Shown piece by piece: positions 11,601 to 23,323 of a stretch of 64,000 nt of DNA (position 1 is its first letter; each line of letters opens with the position of its first letter). The DNA is from Chromobotia macracanthus (Eukaryota; Chordata; Actinopteri; Cypriniformes; Botiidae). The stretch spans positions 323,501 to 387,500 of the forward strand of contig JAZGTH010000103.1 of the NCBI GenBank assembly GCA_036877525.1, in the 5' to 3' direction. The position numbers were made by a program, and so were the translations under genes. The notes beneath the pieces were generated by a model. The model was not told the DNA's origin. It worked only from the letters and a program-made list of their open reading frames with translations, and made no database searches.

Positions 11601-13032
11601 GATCAATAACAAGGCAAACATTTTGATTTTGCTGGGACTGCGAAGCATTTTTAGAGAAAATGTTTATGCAACTTTAGGAATAGGTATTATAGTTAAGAAC
11701 CGCAGAGGTCCCTTTGTTAGAAATCAAACATAAGCAGAAAAGCAGCCGGCGTGGATAATGAATTGGACAAAAAATTGCTTCTTGCACTCCCATTTGTCCA
11801 CTGTCAATGGAGAAATATGGCTGGCTTTGATCAAAAAACATTCACTTTGAGGGCCTCTATTGCTTTATTAAAATTCCCTGATAATTATATCCAGATTTGA
11901 CCTGAATAGTGTCTATATATAGTACTACATAACCAATACTCCATCATTGATAAGTAAAGAAAGTGAACCAAAGCCCAAGCCAGATTGAAAGCTGAACTGG
12001 AAGCATAATGGGAAGCCATGGGATAAGGGAAAGGTGCCCAATGGAGCTGAGTAATGGCCAGTACAGTGCAGCAAAGTAGCAAGGTTGTAAGCTATTGAAG
12101 CACTGTTATAGTTCAGAGTGGATGGTCATACCCAATGGTACATCTCTATCAAGGGAGGTAGGCTTGGGTTCGGAGTCTTCCAGAACTGGCTTTTGGTCGG
12201 TCACTTCAGATGTTGGTTCATGTGTCTCCTCTATGAGAGAGCGGCCAACTTTTAGTAGAGAACAGAACTGTATGGCATTTCTTCTTCAGTGGAACACGAG
12301 GAGATTTTTGAAAAACTATTAAAATTTTTTTGAACCATTATTGTATTGTTTAAATTATTATTTAAACCATACAGTTTGAATAAATGGTAACTGTGGCAGA
12401 TGTCCTTAAAAAGTAACAAAATGAGAGAGTTTTTTTTGTTTTTTGGTGAATTATCCTTTTTTTTAACCAAGCTCAACAATCTGAATAGCAAATACTGAAG
12501 CAGAACAAGAACTAATATTGTCCTAACATAATTTCCAAATAGGCAACTTATTCTCTAAAAATGGATCAGCTAGTGTTGCTCTACATAGCTGACAGAAAAA
12601 TATATCCTTAGAAATCTACAGAATTTGTCATTTGTGAGACGTTCTGCTTCATTGACTACTGCCAGCACAGTTGAACTTTTTCTGCTTTGAATTTCAGGTT
12701 GCTGGTTGATATAAGAAGGATTCAGCTGTGCAATGTGAGGAAGCCTGGGGCTGCTGAAGGCTTGTCATCTGTGCCAGAACAATCCACAGCAGGTAAGTTA
12801 AATTACACTTTTGTTGTAAACTATGACATCTGTCCTTTTTGTCCTCTTTATGGTATGAAACCCACATTATATGATGATACAATGACTGACCTTTCACTGG
12901 ACCGTCTCCTGGTCCCATGTGTGCTGCTGTTCCATTCTTCAGGTCCTGTTGATGGTCATCATTGATGGACATGTTGGCTACATCAGGAGAGTCACCCATC
13001 TGTCCAGAATTCATATGGTCCTGATGGTCCAT
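2580..13032 (-). CDS. mapt: mapt: microtubule-associated protein tau (3' part beyond left edge)
   Basis: Tau binds and stabilises microtubules, mainly in axons. Eight minus-strand coding exons join in one frame: 13032-12891, 12230-12132, 9002-7758, 5957-5923, 5255-5061, 4802-4739, 3305-3073 and 2672-2580 (2106 nt, 702 codons). Residues 1-81 are an acidic N-terminal projection region; about 81-495 come from one very large exon; about 508-645 are proline/serine-rich. The tau hallmark KKVAVVRTPPKSP lies near residues 616-628. Repeat 1 (SKIGSTENLKHQPGGGK) and repeat 2 (LSNVQSKCGSK, HVPGGGN) end the visible part. The combination of VAVVRTPPKSP, MPDLK and the repeat 1/2 wording fits tau better than MAP2 or MAP4, and myl4 next door agrees with tau synteny. 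Repeats 3 and 4 and the C-terminus were not found in 1-2579, so they should lie outside the window. Which teleost tau duplicate this is cannot be decided here. Confidence 0.9.
3073..3305 (-). CDS. mapt: mapt coding exon 7: proline-rich region and microtubule-binding repeat 1
   Basis: 233 bp from acceptor CATGTCGCAG to donor GGAAAG/GTAATT. Encodes DSPKTPDRSG, then KKVAVVRTPPKSP, MPDLKHVRSKIGSTENLK and HQPGGGK, which closely match mammalian tau exon 9. Ends in phase 0 after the PGGGK of repeat 1, exactly as in mammals. Confidence 0.92.
3411..3678 (-). repeat. family B foldback repeat, copy 3
   Basis: GAAGTTGCAATCCGTAAC to AAAGTTACGAATTGCAGCTTC, reverse orientation, in a mapt intron. Confidence 0.75.
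4212..4528 (+). repeat. AGCTAACA foldback repeat (family A), copy 1
   Basis: Full-length ~320-bp copy with inverted ends CCCAGCTAACA / TGTTAGCTGGG. The interior carries many AACGTT-like motifs; GGTTGTAAGAA follows the left end and GAGAACGTTCC precedes the right end. No coding capacity; looks like a MITE. Confidence 0.85.
4739..4802 (-). CDS. mapt: mapt coding exon 6 (mammalian exon 7-like)
   Basis: 64 bp from acceptor CCATGTTTAG to donor CCTG/GTGAGTGA. Encodes AGDARTKTAGVKPQGVGTKIP and continues in frame into ADSPKTPDRSG of the next exon, reproducing the order of the mammalian KTK...RIPAKTP...GDRSG region. Phase 0 in, 1 out. Confidence 0.8.
5061..5255 (-). CDS. mapt: mapt coding exon 5, Ser/Pro-rich
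   Basis: 195 bp, phase 0 in and out, donor CACG/GTGAGT. The acceptor CATGTAAG at 5256 is a little weak. Encodes a basic Ser/Pro/Arg-rich stretch (RPTSVPQRGSRASGIPSRKP, then SSPDSVNSVKLSPNS) with proline-directed Ser/Thr sites as expected for the tau proline-rich region. It could be a cassette exon. Confidence 0.7.
5923..5957 (-). CDS. mapt: mapt small coding exon 4
   Basis: 35-bp exon between acceptor TTTCTACAG and donor AAAG/GTACAG. Encodes (A)KPGAGATAEKK. Phase 1 in, phase 0 out, matching its neighbours, which is the main evidence for an exon this short. Confidence 0.7.
7107..7359 (+). repeat. family A foldback repeat, copy 2
   Basis: Ends CCCAGCTAACA and GTTAGCTGGG, interior with GGTTGTCAGAACG and ACTAACAACTTAGGAAT; slightly internally deleted. 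Confidence 0.85.
7758..9002 (-). CDS. mapt: mapt large coding exon (big-tau exon 4A-like)
   Basis: Single open exon of 1245 bp (415 codons, phase 1 in and out). It runs from an acceptor ending TTCTGCAG (9003 side) to donor AAAG/GTCTGTT. An alternative in-phase acceptor ends ATCATCAG near 8967. The first two thirds are very acidic, with Glu runs around 8560-8630 and 8190-8230. The last about 70 codons are basic and rich in Lys-Thr-Pro/Lys-Ser-Pro-like motifs leading into the proline-rich region. Size and place match the large exon of mammalian big tau (peripheral neurons), but the sequence itself is poorly conserved, so homology is inferred from position and phase. Because 1245 is divisible by three, skipping would give a small tau in frame. 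Confidence 0.8.
9283..9553 (-). repeat. family A foldback repeat, copy 3
   Basis: Reverse orientation: CCCAGCTAATAGGGAAC at the left, CCTACAACCTAAAATTGGTAG near the right. Lies in the mapt intron just upstream of the large exon. Confidence 0.8.
12132..12230 (-). CDS. mapt: mapt coding exon 2 (acidic N-terminal insert-like)
   Basis: Acceptor CTCTCATAG at 12231, donor G/GTATGACC at 12132/12131; 99 bp, phase 1 in and out. Encodes an E/T/P/D-rich stretch (EETHEPTSEVTDQKP...). Length, phase and composition resemble the alternatively spliced N-terminal insert exons of mammalian tau. Skipping it would keep the frame. Confidence 0.75.
12891..13032 (-). CDS. mapt: mapt coding exon 1 (start codon)
   Basis: ATG at 13032-13030 opens MDHQDHMNSGQMGDSPD, with a spliced 5'UTR from a pyrimidine-rich acceptor (exon begins 13049, intron ends GCGTAG). 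The donor is AAAG/GTCAGT at 12891/12890. The exon leaves phase 1. Acidic and Asp/His-rich, it corresponds to mammalian tau exon 1, which also carries the start codon and follows a non-coding exon. Confidence 0.85.
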
Positions 13033-13099
13033 TTGGAGATGATTTCAGTCTACGCAGTCAAAACAGAGACAGAAGACAGAAGTGACATAAAGGCCACTG

Positions 13100-13385
13100 T
13101 ATGGTGACCCATACAGAATTTGTCCTCTGCGTTTGACCCATCCATATTAGTGCACACACATTAGTAAGTAATAAGCTGTGAACACACCCAGAGCATTGAG
13201 CAGCACAGCAGTGCCCAGGGAGCAGTTGGGGGTAAGATGTCTTGCTTAAGGGCACTGAAGTTGTTTCCTGCTAGCATTGGAAATCAAACTGGTGACCTTT
13301 TGGGATACAAGTCCTGAAAGCATTGCTGGGATTCAAACCCAGACTCCTGTTTACTAGACAGGCACGAAGCCAATGCACCTCATGT
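13100..13385 (-). repeat. dispersed repeat in mapt intron 1
   Basis: Contains a stretch typical of a widespread teleost repeat (TTTGACCCATCC, AGCAGTGCCCAGGGAGCAG, CTTGCTTAAGGGCACT) and a tRNA B-box-like GGATTCAAACCC near the right end. Class uncertain. Confidence 0.55.
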
Positions 13386-14102
13386 GAAAGGCATCAAGGG
13401 TTTTGTGTTGTATTGAGTCAGTCTAACAGTCTAACATAACAGACGAACATATCTGCCATGTCAAATGTAACAGCTGATAAAAAGAAACAGCAGTAAGTGG
13501 CCGTGGAGACTTTTCTTCCTCAAAAACTGCTGTTGCTATAAAGCCACTTATAATGTAAGACAGTGTACATGTGTACAACCTTAGTGAAAACAAATAAGGG
13601 GTTGAAATCTACTAACTAATTTGGATCTGCTGTTCCAGAATTGTACAGCAGGCACAGGAGTAGATACAGTATTTTATGAAGGAATTATATGATGCATTTA
13701 TGATATTAGGATTTCCTGGTCTTTTATTACACACCCATAGAAGTGCTCTCTCGCTAATGGCTGTTGATGTGCTTTAGCAAGTATGTGTTTGCCCAGATGT
13801 TTGCTTCCTGTTTCTGTTCTTACTAAGACTGTGGTTTTCCTGCTTCTTTATAGTAGTTCTGCTTAATAGTGTGTGCAGACACATACACGTCCAGCAGAGC
13901 TATCAGTACATTTACACTTGATACTAAATATTACAAACACATTTATTTTATTTACAGACTTTTCCTATAAACATGACAAATTACATTAGTGTCAGATTGG
14001 ATTTGCTAGTCGTCATGCAGCGGTGTCATATCCGCCAGTCCCTTTCTGTGGATGACCTGCGTGCATGCAATTGGACACCCCAATGTTTCACCTTTGCTGC
14101 CA

Positions 14103-14450
14103 CCCCAGCTACCAGGGAACGTTCTCAGAACATTGACTAACATTCTCGATGAATTCTCTCAACGCTATCAAAAAAGGCAGCTTGCAGTAACATTAGTAGA
14201 ATTTATTTTACATTGTATCATATATACATTATATCAAAAACATAATTCTTAAGTTGTTGGGTGTAACATTTCAAAAACGTTACAGAATTAAACAATGTTT
14301 GAATAAATTTCTAAACCCAGCAATAACAGTAATACAGCATCTAATAAACTAGAAAATAGAAAACGTTCCTACAACATTACATTTTTTGTGTTTCTGTTAC
14401 ATAATGTAAATGTTATGGAAACATTCTTACAACCTAAAATTATTTGCTGG
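14103..14450 (-). repeat. family A foldback repeat, copy 4
   Basis: CCCAGCTACCAGGGAACGTT to ACAACCTAAAATTATTTGCTGG; reverse orientation, in mapt intron 1. Confidence 0.8.
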
Positions 14451-16290
14451 CACTGGCTCTGTGAGATCTGCATGGCAAGGTCATCTGAATGTGGAGGTCA
14501 TAATGAAAACCATGTTGTTTTAGGCAAGAACTGCTGTGGAGCTGAAAATAGTGCTAAAGCTGCAGGGGTGGGTTTACATTTGTCAATTACATCATCATCA
14601 AAGTCAGCAGTGACCAACAGGAAGGAACAGAGAGGGCTTTGCCATTCGTGTTTGGTGAGGTGCCAAACAGAGTACAGTTGCACAGATGAAGATCAGGCCA
14701 GGAGCTACAGTCGGAATCTATAATGGGCTTATAAACTTTGTACAAGGTGGTTGCTTTTTCTCTGGTACCAAATTGCACATGTTGGGTAGGTGGAGCATTA
14801 TTCTCCAAATTCCCCAGAGGCCTCTTCCTCCTTCTTAATAAACTCTCAGAAGCGGGGTTTCCCTGAGGCAGCGCTGGTGCAAATTTAAGCTGTACTCCCG
14901 CAGGACCGTCATCCATTATTCACAGAGAGCTGTGATATCAGTAAACAGTATTCAGAAACCATCTGCACCCACCGTCAGTCCAGAGCTACATAAGCTGCAG
15001 AAATTTCCAGTACATCATTAGGGGGCAGATTTATTTACCAGTAATATTTGTCAGAAAATACCTACTGGGGAGAAACAGCAAAAAAGTATTTGATAGGACC
15101 AACAAAGCAGATCCTGATTAGAGAACTGATTGGAATCCACAAATTGAGTCTTCTATACCAGAATGATGGAGTGATCTGATTGGAGGAGATGAGAGGAACT
15201 GATGACATCATCTGAGAATTCAAGTATTTTCAGAGGTGGAGTAAATTGCAGATTATGAGGGCAAATATATTTTCTTTGATATAAAATGCCTTGATGAATC
15301 AAGCATGATAAAATGAGGAACATTTGCTAAGTAAATATTTTATACTTTGGCTTTCAAAATCTATAATTTGAAATAACATTTGTTTTCCCTTTCTGCTTCT
15401 CTGTCCAGGGTCTATCCGTTGTGAATCTGCAGCCTGTGTTTGCTTGACTTCTGTCTTCTCTGGCTGGGAGTCAGATTTACAGATGTACTGGTTCACAGTT
15501 CTCAGCCTGCTGGTGCACTTGACCTGAATAATTACGATCACTCCTGACCAGTGCAAAGAGAATGTCACTGCCCCTTTAAGAACCCCTGCATTTCTGCCTG
15601 ACAATGAAGGTCTCTCTCTCTCCTTTATGTGGTAAGAACTTGGCACAGAGCTGGAATAAAATAGACAGGAAAGGTGGTTCAAGACTGAGGAATGAGGAGG
15701 GCTCTTAAAAGACAATGTGAGACAACATGCGGCGGAGGTGTGGCCCTGATTTTGAGGATCGCAGGGGTAAGACAGAGCCAGGGACAGGCTAGTCTCACCT
15801 CATTAATATTCGTCACACATAACTGCAGAATGCAGGGAGAGAATGAGAGGAGGGAGGGACACTAATGCAACTGAACAGCTCAACCTTCTGCAGGGTTCAA
15901 GAATAAGGGTGGTGTGAGCTGTCATTGGTTCTATTAGGCCAGTATTGCATTGTCACTAAATTTTACATTCATTGATACCTGGAGAATCAAGGCGTAACAA
16001 AATGAGATAGGCAGTGTGTTAGTGACTTACAGAGTTATTTACCATTTAAAAATGCAACATTTCTTTACTAAAGTAATTTATGGGTTTGGAACAACATGAC
16101 AGTAAGACAGACACACTGTTTTAACTAATATAACTAATATTTTAACTAATAAAAATATATATTTCTAGCATGTATAAAAATACATTGCTTTCATATTGTA
16201 CTACGTTGCTTTTTTATGGTGGGCCCCAAAAATGTTGACAGGGCAAGTAAAATCAAAACTGAGCTCTGCTTTACACGTTCAACCTCACAG

Positions 16291-16530
16291 TAGACAGTGT
16301 GCAGAGGAGGGTGAGTGATGAGGAAGACAATACAGAGAGGTACAGAGAGAGAGAATGTGTGAGGGCTTCCACAGAGCTGAAAGAACAAGAGAGAGTGGGT
16401 GAGAAAGAAGAGAGAGAAACAACAAAGACAAAACATGCTGGAGGAAAGAATTTAGAGCGAGAAAGAAAAGAGAGATGGAGAGAGGAGGTCAGAGAGAGGA
16501 GAACACTTTAGGCTGTGAAAGGCTGAAGGA
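16291..16530 (+). repeat. GA-rich low-complexity tract
   Basis: Imperfect purine-rich run of GAGA and AGAGAGAG units in mapt intron 1; open frames through it are compositional. Confidence 0.6.
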
Positions 16531-17082
16531 GAGACAAGAGAGTGACACACACACATCCTGCAACTGTATGATACAGCAGATTTCTATAGGCAGCACAGAG
16601 TGCAGCGAGAGGGTGCCACGTCCAGAGGAATGGTGCATTGTGGGTATTTTTACTTCATTCAGCCCTGTCCTCTCACATCAGATCATGTTATTCTCCAGAG
16701 TGTATCATGCTTAAATGATTCCACAGCACGACAGATCAGGGGAAAAAATGATTCTTGGGGTCATGTATTGTCCACCCACAAACTTTATACATGGCACTGT
16801 CCCAAATATTGCCTTAAACCCAGAGTTCACACTTGGGTGATGTAATGTCACACTGACTGTAGCCCACGGTGTAGTCTGCATCAGGGCGGGTTCGGCATAA
16901 GGACACAGTCTACAGAAATCCCCACAGTCTCAATGTTTTCACAAACATGTGCATGCGATGCCTGTGGTATGACGGCAAGTACTCATCAAGTGTGCCATTT
17001 GGGACAAGGCCCACAGTATGCAGTAACTTGGCCACTTGTTGTCCAAATGCAATTGAACAGTCACTGTATATGAAAGATGCAC

Positions 17083-17308
17083 GCAGCTTTTTAGGTTGTA
17101 AGAACGTCTCTGTGACATTTATTGCTTGGTTATAAGAAAGTTATTAATTTTTTTTTAGTTTTGTAACTTTTTAAAACATTCCACTAACTACTTAAGAATA
17201 ATGTTAAAAATAATATATATTATATAACATTAAAAAAACGATCTACTAATGATGCTGCAAGAACAGAAAGTTAACGAACGTTCTGACAATGTTCTCTGTT
17301 AGCTGGGT
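17083..17308 (+). repeat. family A foldback repeat, copy 5 (left end decayed)
   Basis: Begins TTTTTAGGTTGTAAGAACG, ends GTTCTCTGTTAGCTGGG. Confidence 0.8.
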
Positions 17309-19138
17309 AGTGGCCAGTTTACAAGATGGTATAATATATATTGAGAAATCCAGTGAGGCGTGTTAAACATGATGCTGTGTAACCTGTCAGTGTTCATGGT
17401 GTGATGACGATCGACCATTTTTCCGCTCAACTGACTCTGGCCGACTTCTGCTTAGATGATAAAATGACCATCTGGCAAAGCTCTCAGCTTCTCCTTGCAC
17501 CCTGGATACCAAAAGCTAGATCTGTGTGTGTATGCTGTGCTTTAACATGACGATCTGTAATCCAGGATGATCACCACACAGATGAACATGCCAACGGCAT
17601 TGAATCGTCATGCTTGAGCTGATGATAAAAACAGTCAAACAGACAAAAATGACTCATTGATCTTTACTGAGAAATGACAGTAATTTGACAATATGCAATG
17701 GATGCTATTAGTAAAAAGATTATTATTAAGTATTATTATGACTGTTTTTGTACTAGACAAATCTCCTGCTGGCCAGTCTGATGAAAATAATCTGTGAAGA
17801 AAGTGCAGACGTCAACAGAACCCAGCTGATAAGAGGAGAAATCAATGGGGCTGTCATCTTCAACACGCACTAAAACAAGGTCAGTAAAGATATTAACACC
17901 CACAATGCTCTCAAAGAATGCTCCACAGTGAGCAATCCAGCCAGCCAATGAAATTAAATAGCCACACAGAAACAAACTGCATGAAAAGAGCCCACCCCCT
18001 TTAGTTCCTGTTTCACATCAATTTTACCACCAGTTCACTATAATGGTGACTCTGAAAGTTCATACTCATAATGTAACAGCCTTTTTAACATTTAATCTTT
18101 ACAGTGTAAACTTTACTGTTACTAAACTGTTATTGTCCTTGAAGGAGATACAGACAGTACACACATCCTAAACCATGAGAGATTAATCACTCTTGGCTTT
18201 CGAATTCATTATTATCATTTATTTGCAATCTTCAATTTACCTGCTTTGTACCTTGTTATGCCTTTTCTGACTTCCTAGCCACTAATACATTAAGACAGCT
18301 GAACCACAATTTGTTTTTAATTCATTACCATGACCATAAAAACATGAGCTATTTGACAATTTAACAATACTTAATTTAACAATGAAGAAAATTTCAAGTG
18401 CCTCTATTTCAAAGCCACCCTGAAAGATTTCATTAGGTCTTGGTCAGGCAATCAGGACATGTAAAGCTCTAACAGACGAGAGGCAGATGGACCAAGACTG
18501 TCTAAACAAATTCAGAACCCAGACAGAATGAACTCGGGTTCACTCTGGGTCACACACAGCAAGAACAGCTTGGTTTCCGGGTGGTCAGTGCCCTGTAACT
18601 AAAACACTGGCTTGTTTAATATCTGAGAGACTCTCATATGAGATTAAATTAAGCAGAATGTCCTCTGGAGTTCTTCTGTTTCACTAAATTTATGGGTCTC
18701 TTATTGTTTTGCAGACAGACCAATTACATAAGTGCCCTCTGTGGGGTGAAACTGAAGAGTCTGTGAGATTGCCTGTGCAACAATGCAGCAGACCAGCCAA
18801 AACAAACACCAGTGTTCTGTGGTGAGGGGTAAGTCCACCTCCTGTGCCTGTTTTTTTGTAAAATTGCTTTGGTTCAACGGTTTGTAGTAAAATCAAGCTC
18901 TATATTGTCATTGTGTAAATACAAGGAGATTATGTATGTAATAAGTAATAAACACACTAATAATAAGAATTATTGTGTGTGCGCGTGTTAGGGTTGTTGT
19001 CAGGGATGGGCAGCTACCCTGTCTGCACACAGTTGGGTGCCTCTCTGCTTCTGACCTAGTTTTGTCTATCCCAGCAGCGCAGACTGCAGCAAGTGTACAG
19101 CCCTCTCTTCATCTCATCTCACGCCCCCATTGTCTCCC

Positions 19139-19533
19139 CATTTAACAGGGAACGTTCTCAGAACGTTGGCTAACATTCTTAAAAAGTTCTCTCAAAATGA
19201 TCACGTCCTTGCAGTAACATTAGTAGAACTTTTTTCATTTTAAAAATGTTACAGAATAAAAATGTTTCAGTAAGGTTCTTACAACAAAGCAATAACTTTT
19301 ATACAACATTTAAAAATGGACATTTTGGTTTTTTGTTACTTAATCTTACATAACATTATACATCATATATTTATGTAGAACGTTTTAAAAGTGTCACAGA
19401 GTTAAAATGTTTGAATAACGTTCTTATATCTAAGCAATAGGTTCCTAGAACCTTCAAAGTAACTTTTTTACATTTTGGTTACTTAATGGAAACACTAGGG
19501 AAACGTTCTTATAACCTACAATTGTTGCTGGGT
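19139..19533 (-). repeat. family A foldback repeat, copy 6 (enlarged)
   Basis: TTTAACAGGGAACGTTCTC to ACCTACAATTGTTGCTGGG. About 395 bp, with the middle section partly duplicated (two rounds of TTACAGAATAAAAATGTTT-like and CTAAGCAATA-like sequence). Confidence 0.75.
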
Positions 19534-20046
19534 CTCTTTATAGCAGAGCTCCAGCACTGGCACATTAAGATCAGAGAAGCTGACGGCTGCGTGTCTCTGC
19601 GTGTCAGCTGCAGCATGCATGGCAGGTTCTGCCTCATCGGGGAGACTAGATTTTGCCTTATAGACTGAGACACGCTTACACAGATTAGCCCAATACAAAT
19701 CCAGAGGCTAAAAAACTGTCCCAGGCTTAAATCATCATAATATGAAACAAGAACTCGGCATAAGATTATTAAGACTAAGAGAGAATGTACAGAAGCTCAA
19801 ACATTTTTTGGACACTTAGGACATGCATGGATCTCTTCTCATTAAGTTATAATATATTATTATAATATAATGCATAATAAGTTTGCTGTTACTATAGGCT
19901 TGATACGTCGTTAAATAATGCAGTTGCAGTCACACACAGTTAAGCGTGACTTCAGCTGCCCAAACTGTCCACATACTGTGTGCTGCCACAGTAACTATTA
20001 GAAATAAGCATTATTTCTTTGGATCTAAAAGCCTAATTCATTACTT

Positions 20047-20320
20047 AAAGGGATAGTTCACCCATAAATGAACATTTTTCCATCATTTACTCCTTTTCAT
20101 GTTTTTTCAAACCTGTATGACTTTTTGCTTCTGTGGAAGATATTTTACCGTACGCTGGTAACCAAAAAACAGCGGCACCCACTGACTTCCATTATATGGA
20201 CACAAAACCACTGAGACGTTTCTCAAAATATCTTCTTTTGTGTTCCACAGAAGATAAAAAGTCAAACAGGTTTGGAATGAGGGTGAGTAAATTCATTTTT
20301 GGTTGCACTGTCGCTTTATG
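20047..20320 (+). repeat. GGATAGTTCACCC repeat (family D), copy 1
   Basis: GGGATAGTTCACCCATAAAT, TTTGTGTTCCACAGAAGA and GGAATGAGGGTGAGTAAAT: a very common teleost dispersed repeat with inverted ends. Confidence 0.75.
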
Positions 20321-21877
20321 AGAGCAGTGGTGGTTTGCCTAGGTCACACTTGCTCTACCTGCAGAGATGTCCTTGATCTCCACTAAAGAGACGAATCTTC
20401 CCATCTCCTGAGCTGCTTCTCGACCTGCAGCCCTGGACCTGCCCACAATCTTAGAGGAGACATCACACCTCACTGAACTGAATGTGGATGTTAAATGAAC
20501 AGACTGGCAGCAGGGTCTCTTGTGTGTGTGTGTGTGGACGCTCACTGGCTTCAACTAACGGTCACGCTGCCAGATGAAACTGCTGCTGAAAAGAGCATGA
20601 TCCATTTAGCATACAAACATGTTCAGTCCATGGCTGGCATTTACATAAACATGCTGTACAGATGTTACAGTGAAGCCTGGTGATGTACATCCAGTGTAGT
20701 CTGGTGTTAATGCAGAGCGCTTTGAGACACAGGCCGGTAATCATAAACATCAATGTCAACAGGTTTGTGTTAGTAACTTAGTGTGAAAAGCAGTCCATGA
20801 GGCGTGCATGGTAATATAGCTACCAAGGTTTGTGTGTGTGTGTGTGAGTGTGCAAGATGGATTTTTTTGTGATCTCCAGCCGTTGCACACAGGAAGTTAG
20901 TCATCTGTTGCCATGGTGCATGAGTGAGTTAAAGACTATAGCGCACACTGCATGGCATCTGGCCTACCAGACCAGAGAGACACTGACTCACTGTCTTCCA
21001 GTAGCACAAACATTTGAGATCTGGTTGGTCGTGTGTTGCAGCTAATATTGAAGAGGTCCAGTAACTGCAGGTGCATATCGTGTCCCTGGATGTTCCTGAA
21101 ATCTGGTTGGCCGATAATTGGGCTGCATTCTGGCTCCTTTGATCGAATCAAAGTGGACCTTAATGCACAATTTCTGTACGGAGGAACCCTTTGCTATCTG
21201 TGAGGAAGCCTAAATCGTATGAAGCTCTCACTGCATCCTCTGACATGATTCATGTTTCAGTCTGTCACACCCTAATTTCTGATTTCTCCTCAATCTTCTG
21301 CAATAATAATGAAATGACTTAACCGATACCGATTTGTTTTTAATGCACTAAAAGTACAAAGCTCTGCTTGCAACTACTAAAAGTTTCAGTAAATACTGTA
21401 CTTGAGAAATTAGATCACCACCATTTTGTCTTTGCATAAGAAATGGTATGATTATTATAAAAAATACTGTCCAATCATTAACTTCCCACAGCAGATTGTG
21501 GAATATGGAGAACGCACACGTCATTGCATGGTCGGTAAAGTTAGATTTACCAAATGCTTCATCTAATTTATTGCCATAAGTCATTGAATTATGACTGACA
21601 TAACTGGACTGCAAGAAACCAGGCGGTGAGAATGAATGAGGTTTATACACGTGTTAGTAAACCGGATCATGTGGACTCAATACCTGCCAAACGTTAATCG
21701 ATACACAAGTCTAGCCTATATATATATACATTGATCCTGTATATATTATATTGAGAAGACAAAACCTATAGCACAATTTCACATCCATCCCACCCTTATG
21801 GGCTGAAACTTCTAACCCAGAAAAATGATCCCTGCTAAGAGAATAAACAGCCCCAAAATTCATTTCGAGATCTTAAT

Positions 21878-22012
21878 GCATTTAATATAAAGACGATCAT
21901 GCATTTAATATAAAGACGATCATGCATTTAATATAAAGACGATCATGCATGTAATATAAAGACGATCATGCATTTAATATAAAGACGATCATGCATTTAA
22001 TATAAAGACGAC
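21878..22012. repeat. tandem repeat, 23-bp unit x 5.9
   Basis: Unit GCATTTAATATAAAGACGATC plus AT, starting at 21878, 21901, 21924, 21947, 21970 and 21993. Almost identical copies (one T-to-G in copy 4). Ends exactly where the CpG-rich block starts. Confidence 0.95.
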
Positions 22013-23300
22013 GGTGCGGCTCAAAGCAGGCGGCACGCTCAGCCGGAGATGGGCGTGGGGGAGGACGCGAGCGACGCGACGCGACGCTCGCATCCCGCAT
22101 TTCAAACGCCGCCGACGCGATGTTTGCATTTACAATGTGTATCTTCACAAAGATGTAATACTTATAGCAATACTTACAACGCGAACAATAGGGCGGCGCG
22201 GAGGATGAGTGTGACCGAGCGCAACAGCCGCGATGAAGGCGAGAGAGAGACGGGGAGGGCGGGGGAGCAAGGTGTGTCCGACCGCCTCGAAAAACGCAGA
22301 ATGAAGTCTGATTTTCACAAAAAAACCCGTGAATCCTCATGCAAACGCTCCAGAAACGCGACTTTAATGGACTTTAATGCCTTTAAACGATAAAAGATCA
22401 AGCAGAAGCGATGAATCAGACCTGCGCAATACATGCATGCGGTTCCGGATCGTCGTCTGTGTTTGTCTAGGGAAGTCTTGGTGTGCAATAGTTTTTAATA
22501 AAATCAGGGTTTGAGCCACGCGATATTATATGTATATGTATATGCATGATCGGATTGAATTAAGAGACAAAGCGCCACGCGATGACGAAGGTCAGGGGTT
22601 CGAGCGGCGCAATCGACGCGTGCGTGTTCAACTCCGTTCAGTCCTTTAATAAACGAAACGTGTGCATTCATCACTGCGATGAAATGCTTTATTTATCGAT
22701 ACGAGATGTGTGTTGCACATGATGTTAAGAGATGAGCATCCACCGGCAGCCGCGAGACCAAACCGGCGAGTCGCCGGGAGACGCGCGCGCAGCATCAGCA
22801 CCGTTTCACACACAGCCGGTTCGTCCCCTTTTATTCACGGACTTTAACGCGTTACGGGGACTTCGTCGGTGTGTCAGCACTTCTGGGCTTCTCCACGCCG
22901 ACACACGAGCTCACACGACGCGATGCACAAACCTTTCGTCGTCGCAGAGGTTTGCACGACGACAAGAAACGACGAAAGTGAAAGGCGATCGTTGTGCATT
23001 GAAAAGCCCTGGAAGTGCGTTTGCGTGCAAAAACGTAACGCAATAAATATGTTTGCATGTTCCTGGCGATGTAATTTTAGTGCAAGTACATGAATATTAG
23101 TTTGATTTTCTTTTTCTTTACGTTTTTCAATCAATCCACGAAGACGAGCAGGCCCATAATGTCTCAGCCACACACACCCATCATCGATTTTACAACACCC
23201 CGTTTGCAAGAGCGCAGTTTTGCGTGCTTAAAACCGCGATGAGACGTTTGAGCATGGCTTATTGCGTTATTAAATACGAGTCAGAGTTAAATATCGTTGA
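22010..23300 (-). promoter_or_regulatory. mapt: CpG-rich promoter region, probably of mapt
   Basis: In an otherwise AT-rich, CpG-poor window this stretch is full of CG dinucleotides (for example 22015-22110, 22560-22640, 22740-22990), as in an unmethylated CpG island. It lies 9-10 kb upstream of the mapt start exon, similar to the layout in mammals, where tau starts from a CpG-island promoter and a non-coding exon. Open frames here on both strands show no family resemblance and are probably GC artefacts. A bidirectional promoter for an unseen plus-strand transcript is possible. Confidence 0.6.
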
Positions 23301-23323
23301 GTTTGTCAAGCGCTTTCACTTAC

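Larger units (their letters stand above)
13050..21877 (-). other. mapt first intron (long, non-coding)
   Basis: No coding exon recognised. It holds foldback repeats (14103, 17083, 19139), a dispersed repeat with SINE-like features at 13100-13385, a GA-rich tract at 16291-16530, a TAGTTCACCC-type repeat at 20047-20320 and short TG runs near 20517 and 20829. Alternative 5' exons cannot be excluded. Confidence 0.5.

Noticed and set aside
14587..14916. 109-codon minus-strand frame in mapt intron 1
   Set aside because: No splice donor, no tau-like wording; probably chance.
21878..22012. Regular short repeats, CRISPR-like at first sight
   Set aside because: Units abut with no spacers, and the genome is vertebrate.
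22014..23093. Several open frames in the CpG-rich block
   Set aside because: High GC lowers stop frequency; the peptides resemble nothing and frames overlap on both strands.
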